From: Sulfitobacter sp.
Lineage (GTDB): Bacteria; Pseudomonadota; Alphaproteobacteria; Rhodobacterales; Rhodobacteraceae
DNA length: 9,434 nt
Direction: 5' to 3'
Assembly: GCA_024636405.1 (NCBI GenBank)
Contig: JAGXHC010000265.1
Span: 1-9,434 of the forward strand
The notes beneath the pieces were generated by a model that was not told the DNA's origin, ran no database searches, and was given only the letters and a program-made list of their open reading frames with translations. The position numbers and the translations under genes are program-made. This document shows positions 6,715 to 9,434 of this stretch, piece after piece; position 1 is the first letter of the stretch; every line of letters begins with the position of its first letter.

Positions 6715-8084
6715 AAAATCGGTGCCCCGAGCCGGAACAGGCCTTCGGCGACACGCCGCGCAAGATAGGGGTGGGTTTCGCTGCTGTCGCATTGCTCTGA
6801 CAGTCTTGCAAACCAATCCGCCAGCTCTGCGACCGTGCCGGCATCATAGCAAAACAGCACCGTCTCGAAATTCAGCAACATGCTGCGCACATCGAAATTG
6901 GCCGATCCGACATATCCGACGTCATCTATGATGCCCGCCTTGGCGTGCAGCATGCCGGGTTGGAAATAAAGCACCTGCGCGCCCGCTTCCTGCATTTCGC
7001 GCAGATAACCACCGCGTGCGAAATCGGCCAACCGCTGGTTCGAATGTGCCGGCACCATCAGCCGCACATCCACGCCGCGCCGCGCCGCAATCGACAGCGC
7101 ATTGCCCAGCGTCTCAGTAGGCACAAAATAGGGGGTAACGATCCAAATACGGGTCTGTGCCATATGCAGTGCGCGGATCAAACCGTCGTGCAACGGATCC
7201 TCTTTCACATCCGGCCCGGACGGAACCAGCTGTACCGTGGCGGTTCCCGCAACGCCGGGTGCTGCCAGAGACTTCTGCGCAAGGGTCTGGCCGCTGGCCA
7301 CTTCCCAATCTGAGCGGAAAACATCGGAAAAGCTTTGCACAGCACTGCCCGCCAATACGAAAGCCAGATCGGTCCAGGCATCTTCGTGTGGCTCCGCGCT
7401 CAGGTAATGGGCGCCCATGTTCATTCCTCCGGAAAAGACACGCACCCCGTCGACGATTATCATTTTACGGTGGTTGCGCAGATTAAGATGGCCCGGTCCC
7501 GGAAGTTGCAACAGAGGAGAATAGAAAAAGATCTCACCCCCCGCTGCGCGCAACCGCCGCAGCGCCGCCGCCGGTCCGCGCAATGTGCCCAGCCGGTCCA
7601 GCAGCAGCCGCACCTTGACCCCGGCTTGTGCGCGCGCGGTCAGGGCATCGACAAAACTTTCGCCGGTATCATCAGATGCGACAATATAAAACATCGCTGA
7701 CACGCTGTCGCGCGCACTGTCAATCATCGCCATCAGCGCATGATAGGCGGCATCGGGGCTTTCCAGCAGGCGCAGCGTCTGGCCATGGGAGGCGGCGGGC
7801 AGGCCGTAATGCTGAAATGTCTCATCCAGCGGATGCGCCGGAACCGGGGGCAGACCTGCGGCATTGCCACGGCAGAAATCAACGGGATTGAACCGTTGTG
7901 AATGCTTGCGAAACCCCAGCGCCAGAAAAACCGGCACCGCAACCCAAGGCAGGGCCACAATAAACAGCAGCCAGGCCGCCGTGGATTGTGGCGTGCGGCG
8001 TTGTTGCAAGATCACGATTGCGGCCAATAGCGTCAGCAACACCACAATCGTGATCTCGAAATGGGTGGTAAGCCAATACATCAT
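6711..8084 (-). CDS. cls: Cardiolipin synthase / phospholipase D-like membrane protein
   Basis: A 457-aa PLD-superfamily enzyme, expected to join two phosphatidylglycerol molecules (or a similar phosphatidyl transfer) to make cardiolipin at the inner membrane. Two hydrophobic segments near residues 10-27 and 36-57 form the N-terminal membrane anchor typical of ClsA-type enzymes; the soluble part follows. Both HxKxxxxD catalytic motifs are intact: H205/K207/D212 in NHRKMIIVDG and H380/K382/D387 in LHAKAGIID, each followed by a Gly-Ser/Gly-Asn type motif (FSGGMN, VGSANFD). Length is a little under the roughly 480-aa E. coli ClsA. Two adjacent ATG codons mark the start; AAGG lies rather far upstream, so the ribosome site is weak. 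It is the first gene of a leftward pair with the EEP gene, sharing four bases. Phospholipase D activity instead of synthase activity cannot be excluded. Confidence 0.92.
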   Translation of the reverse strand: MMYWLTTHFEITIVVLLTLLAAIVILQQRRTPQSTAAWLLFIVALPWVAVPVFLALGFRKHSQRFNPVDFCRGNAAGLPPVPAHPLDETFQHYGLPAASHGQTLRLLESPDAAYHALMAMIDSARDSVSAMFYIVASDDTGESFVDALTARAQAGVKVRLLLDRLGTLRGPAAALRRLRAAGGEIFFYSPLLQLPGPGHLNLRNHRKMIIVDGVRVFSGGMNMGAHYLSAEPHEDAWTDLAFVLAGSAVQSFSDVFRSDWEVASGQTLAQKSLAAPGVAGTATVQLVPSGPDVKEDPLHDGLIRALHMAQTRIWIVTPYFVPTETLGNALSIAARRGVDVRLMVPAHSNQRLADFARGGYLREMQEAGAQVLYFQPGMLHAKAGIIDDVGYVGSANFDVRSMLLNFETVLFCYDAGTVAELADWFARLSEQCDSSETHPYLARRVAEGLFRLGAPIL

Positions 8085-8441
8085 CCGCGCGGTGTCCGAC
8101 CTTGAATAAGAGGCATTTGCGCGACGTTATCAAAGCGCAAAAGCAGGCGCACGGGGCAAATCGGCAGGAGCGGGGGAAATTCGCACCCTGTCCGGCCTTC
8201 CGCTGCTGTGACCCTGTGCGCAAAGCGACGCATTGTTGCTCGCCAGCTGCACGCGCTACGCCTTGGGCAAGGCTTAGTTCGTGTTGCGCGATTGAACGGT
8301 AGGTTTGCGTCATATTTGACCGGGCTTCCGGTGCTGACGGTAGCATTTCATTTTACGAAGCCGAAAACGCTGACCATACCTGCCGCTGCTGGGGAAACGT
8401 GGTCCGACGCGCGTTTTCGTTCCCCCAATTCTCAGGCAGGA
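8085..8441. other. Intergenic region upstream of cls
   Basis: No gene is supported in these 357 bp between two leftward genes. Several inverted repeats are visible: TTTGCGC/GCGCAAA at 8116-8141, a CTA-GCCTT-GGGC-AAGGC-TAG hairpin at 8256-8277, and GGGGAAACG (8391-8399) with CGTTCCCCC (8418-8426) just after the methyltransferase stop. The last two might be transcript-end structures for the methyltransferase gene, but neither is followed by a T run. A promoter for cls is expected here; I could not place one with confidence. Confidence 0.4.
8116..8141. repeat. Inverted repeat 5' of cls
   Basis: TTTGCGC (8116-8122) and GCGCAAA (8135-8141) are perfect 7-bp arms around 12 nt, centred about 44 bp before the cls start codon. 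The position fits an operator or a 5' leader hairpin, but no regulator is identified. Confidence 0.4.
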
Positions 8442-9434
8442 TCAGGCGGGCAGATGTATCATGAACCGGTCCCGGATTGCCGCATCGGTTTCGGCATCAA
8501 ACCGCGCCGCTGCGCGACGGCTCAGGATGTCTTCCTTGCGGGCCGTGGCGCGGGCGATCAGGTCGGGTTTGCCGTTTTCGGCCCATTCCTTGGGCGATGT
8601 TCGGTCCCCAAGCGCCGGATAGACGTGATCCGCCTCCATTCGGCTCAGGGTTTCATCAGTGCCCAGATAATGCCCCGGCCCCCCGATGCAAACCTTGCGC
8701 ATCTGTTCCAGTGCCAGTGTTTCGTCATTGACCTCGATGCCGCGGACACAGCGCATCGCCTGTCCGATCAGATCATCCCCAGGATCAGCGATTCGTGACA
8801 GAACCCCAGCAGGGATGCATGCATCCCAGCCGCCTCATATACCATGTTCAGCCCCGACAATCCGGCCATCACGTTTGAACACATCTGTTCCCACCCGGCC
8901 TGCATGTCGGGCAGCTTGCTGTCGGCGATGCCCGCGGCAGCACCACCGGGCAGGTTGTAATATTTGTGCATCTGCGCGCAGCCCGCCGTCAGCAGAGCCT
9001 GTTCGCCCGATCCCCCCGTCATCGCGCCCGACCGCAGGTCCAACCCAAAGGGCCAGGTGCCAAATATCGCCGGATGCCCCGGTTTCACCGCGTTGACGTA
9101 GACCAGCCCGGCCAGACATTCCGCCACGGCCTGCACGATGGCCCCCGCCACGGTGGACGGCGCGGTGGCGCCCGCCATCCCGGCCGACAGCAGCAGCACA
9201 GGCATCCCGCCCTCAATCACCTTTTCCATCACCTGACAGGATTCGGTGGCAAACTTCATCGGCGGCACGACAAAACAGTTGGAGTTCGAGACGAACGGCC
9301 GTTCGCGCCATTTGTCTTCGCCGCCCGCAATCATATGCAGCATCTCAAGCGCGTGCGGCACAAACCCCGGTTCGGTGAAGGACACGCCGACGTGTTTCGT
9401 TGTGCCCGAACAGCAGGCGTAAATGCTGTTGAGG
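8442..9434 (-). pseudogene. MttB-family (trimethylamine:corrinoid) methyltransferase, frameshifted and 5'-truncated by the window
   Basis: The visible 993 bp encode the C-terminal two thirds of an MttB-superfamily protein (about 500 aa), TIM-barrel enzymes that move a methyl group from a quaternary or tertiary amine to a corrinoid protein. The reading frame from the window edge (CCSGTTKHVGVSFTEPG..., PVLLLSAGMAGATAP, HKYYNLPGGAAAGIADSK, GMHASLLGFCHESLILG) stops at a TGA at 8768-8770. The family continuation DDLIGQAMRCVRGIEV...GGPGHYLGTD...IHLPA resumes in a frame shifted by one base and ends at 8442. One base is therefore missing at the C4 run 8777-8780. No in-frame TAG occurs, so this is the non-pyrrolysine type, whose best-known members act on glycine betaine. 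A true null allele, a recent mutation or a homopolymer sequencing error are all possible; the high conservation on both sides favours a very recent change or an error. The start lies outside the window. Confidence 0.85.

Noticed and set aside
8150..8215. Cobalamin-riboswitch-like GGGGGAA...GCTGCTGTGACC sequence on the + strand
   Set aside because: The required GGTG and CCGG core elements are absent and no + strand gene follows.
8777..8780. Programmed -1 frameshifting joining the two parts of the methyltransferase
   Set aside because: The frames would be joined by a -1 slip, but CTG GGG ATG is not an X XXY YYZ heptamer and programmed frameshifting is not known to me for this family; base loss or an undercalled homopolymer is simpler.
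8208..8798. 196-codon + strand frame upstream of and overlapping the methyltransferase gene
   Set aside because: It runs antisense to the conserved C-terminal part of the MttB-family gene and has no recognisable domain or ribosome site.

Overview
The window looks like chromosomal DNA from an alphaproteobacterium of the Rhodobacteraceae (Roseobacter group). The clues are high GC with GC-rich third codon positions, a two-domain cold-shock protein next to a DUF192 protein, a long adenosylcobalamin-dependent ribonucleotide reductase starting MKIERKFT, and a non-pyrrolysine MttB-family methyltransferase. This taxon call is inferred from recalled protein similarity, not from a search.

Layout. At the left, on the + strand, a tandem cold-shock-domain protein (9-572) overlaps a secreted or lipoprotein-type DUF192 protein (530-1030), followed 40 bp later by a tRNA-Pro(UGG) gene (1071-1147). 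A gap of about 760 bp has no convincing gene. Its last 270 bp look like the control region of the next gene: an A-rich stretch, a plausible sigma70 promoter, two candidate NrdR boxes 31 bp apart, a possible 25-codon leader ORF and a long 5' leader. Then comes nrdJ (1908-5561, 1217 aa), the class II B12-dependent ribonucleotide reductase, intact with all expected active-site residues. About 225 bp of hairpin-rich sequence separates its stop from a strong intrinsic terminator (5786-5811).

The right part is on the - strand. A two-gene unit runs leftward: a cardiolipin synthase/phospholipase D-type membrane enzyme (6711-8084) coupled by an ATGA overlap to an endonuclease/exonuclease/phosphatase-fold protein (6004-6714). 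This resembles the clsB-ybhP pairing of E. coli. Beyond a 357-bp gap lies the 3' two thirds of an MttB-family corrinoid methyltransferase gene (8442 to the window edge). It is interrupted by a single-base frameshift in a C4 run.

Overall these are mostly housekeeping and metabolic genes: cold response, tRNA, dNTP synthesis, membrane lipids and one-carbon transfer. I found no mobile element, CRISPR array or defence cassette, and no convincing new multi-gene system. The points most worth checking are the candidate NrdR operator pair and leader of nrdJ, the structured sequence after nrdJ, the coupled EEP/cardiolipin synthase pair, and the frameshift in the methyltransferase gene.
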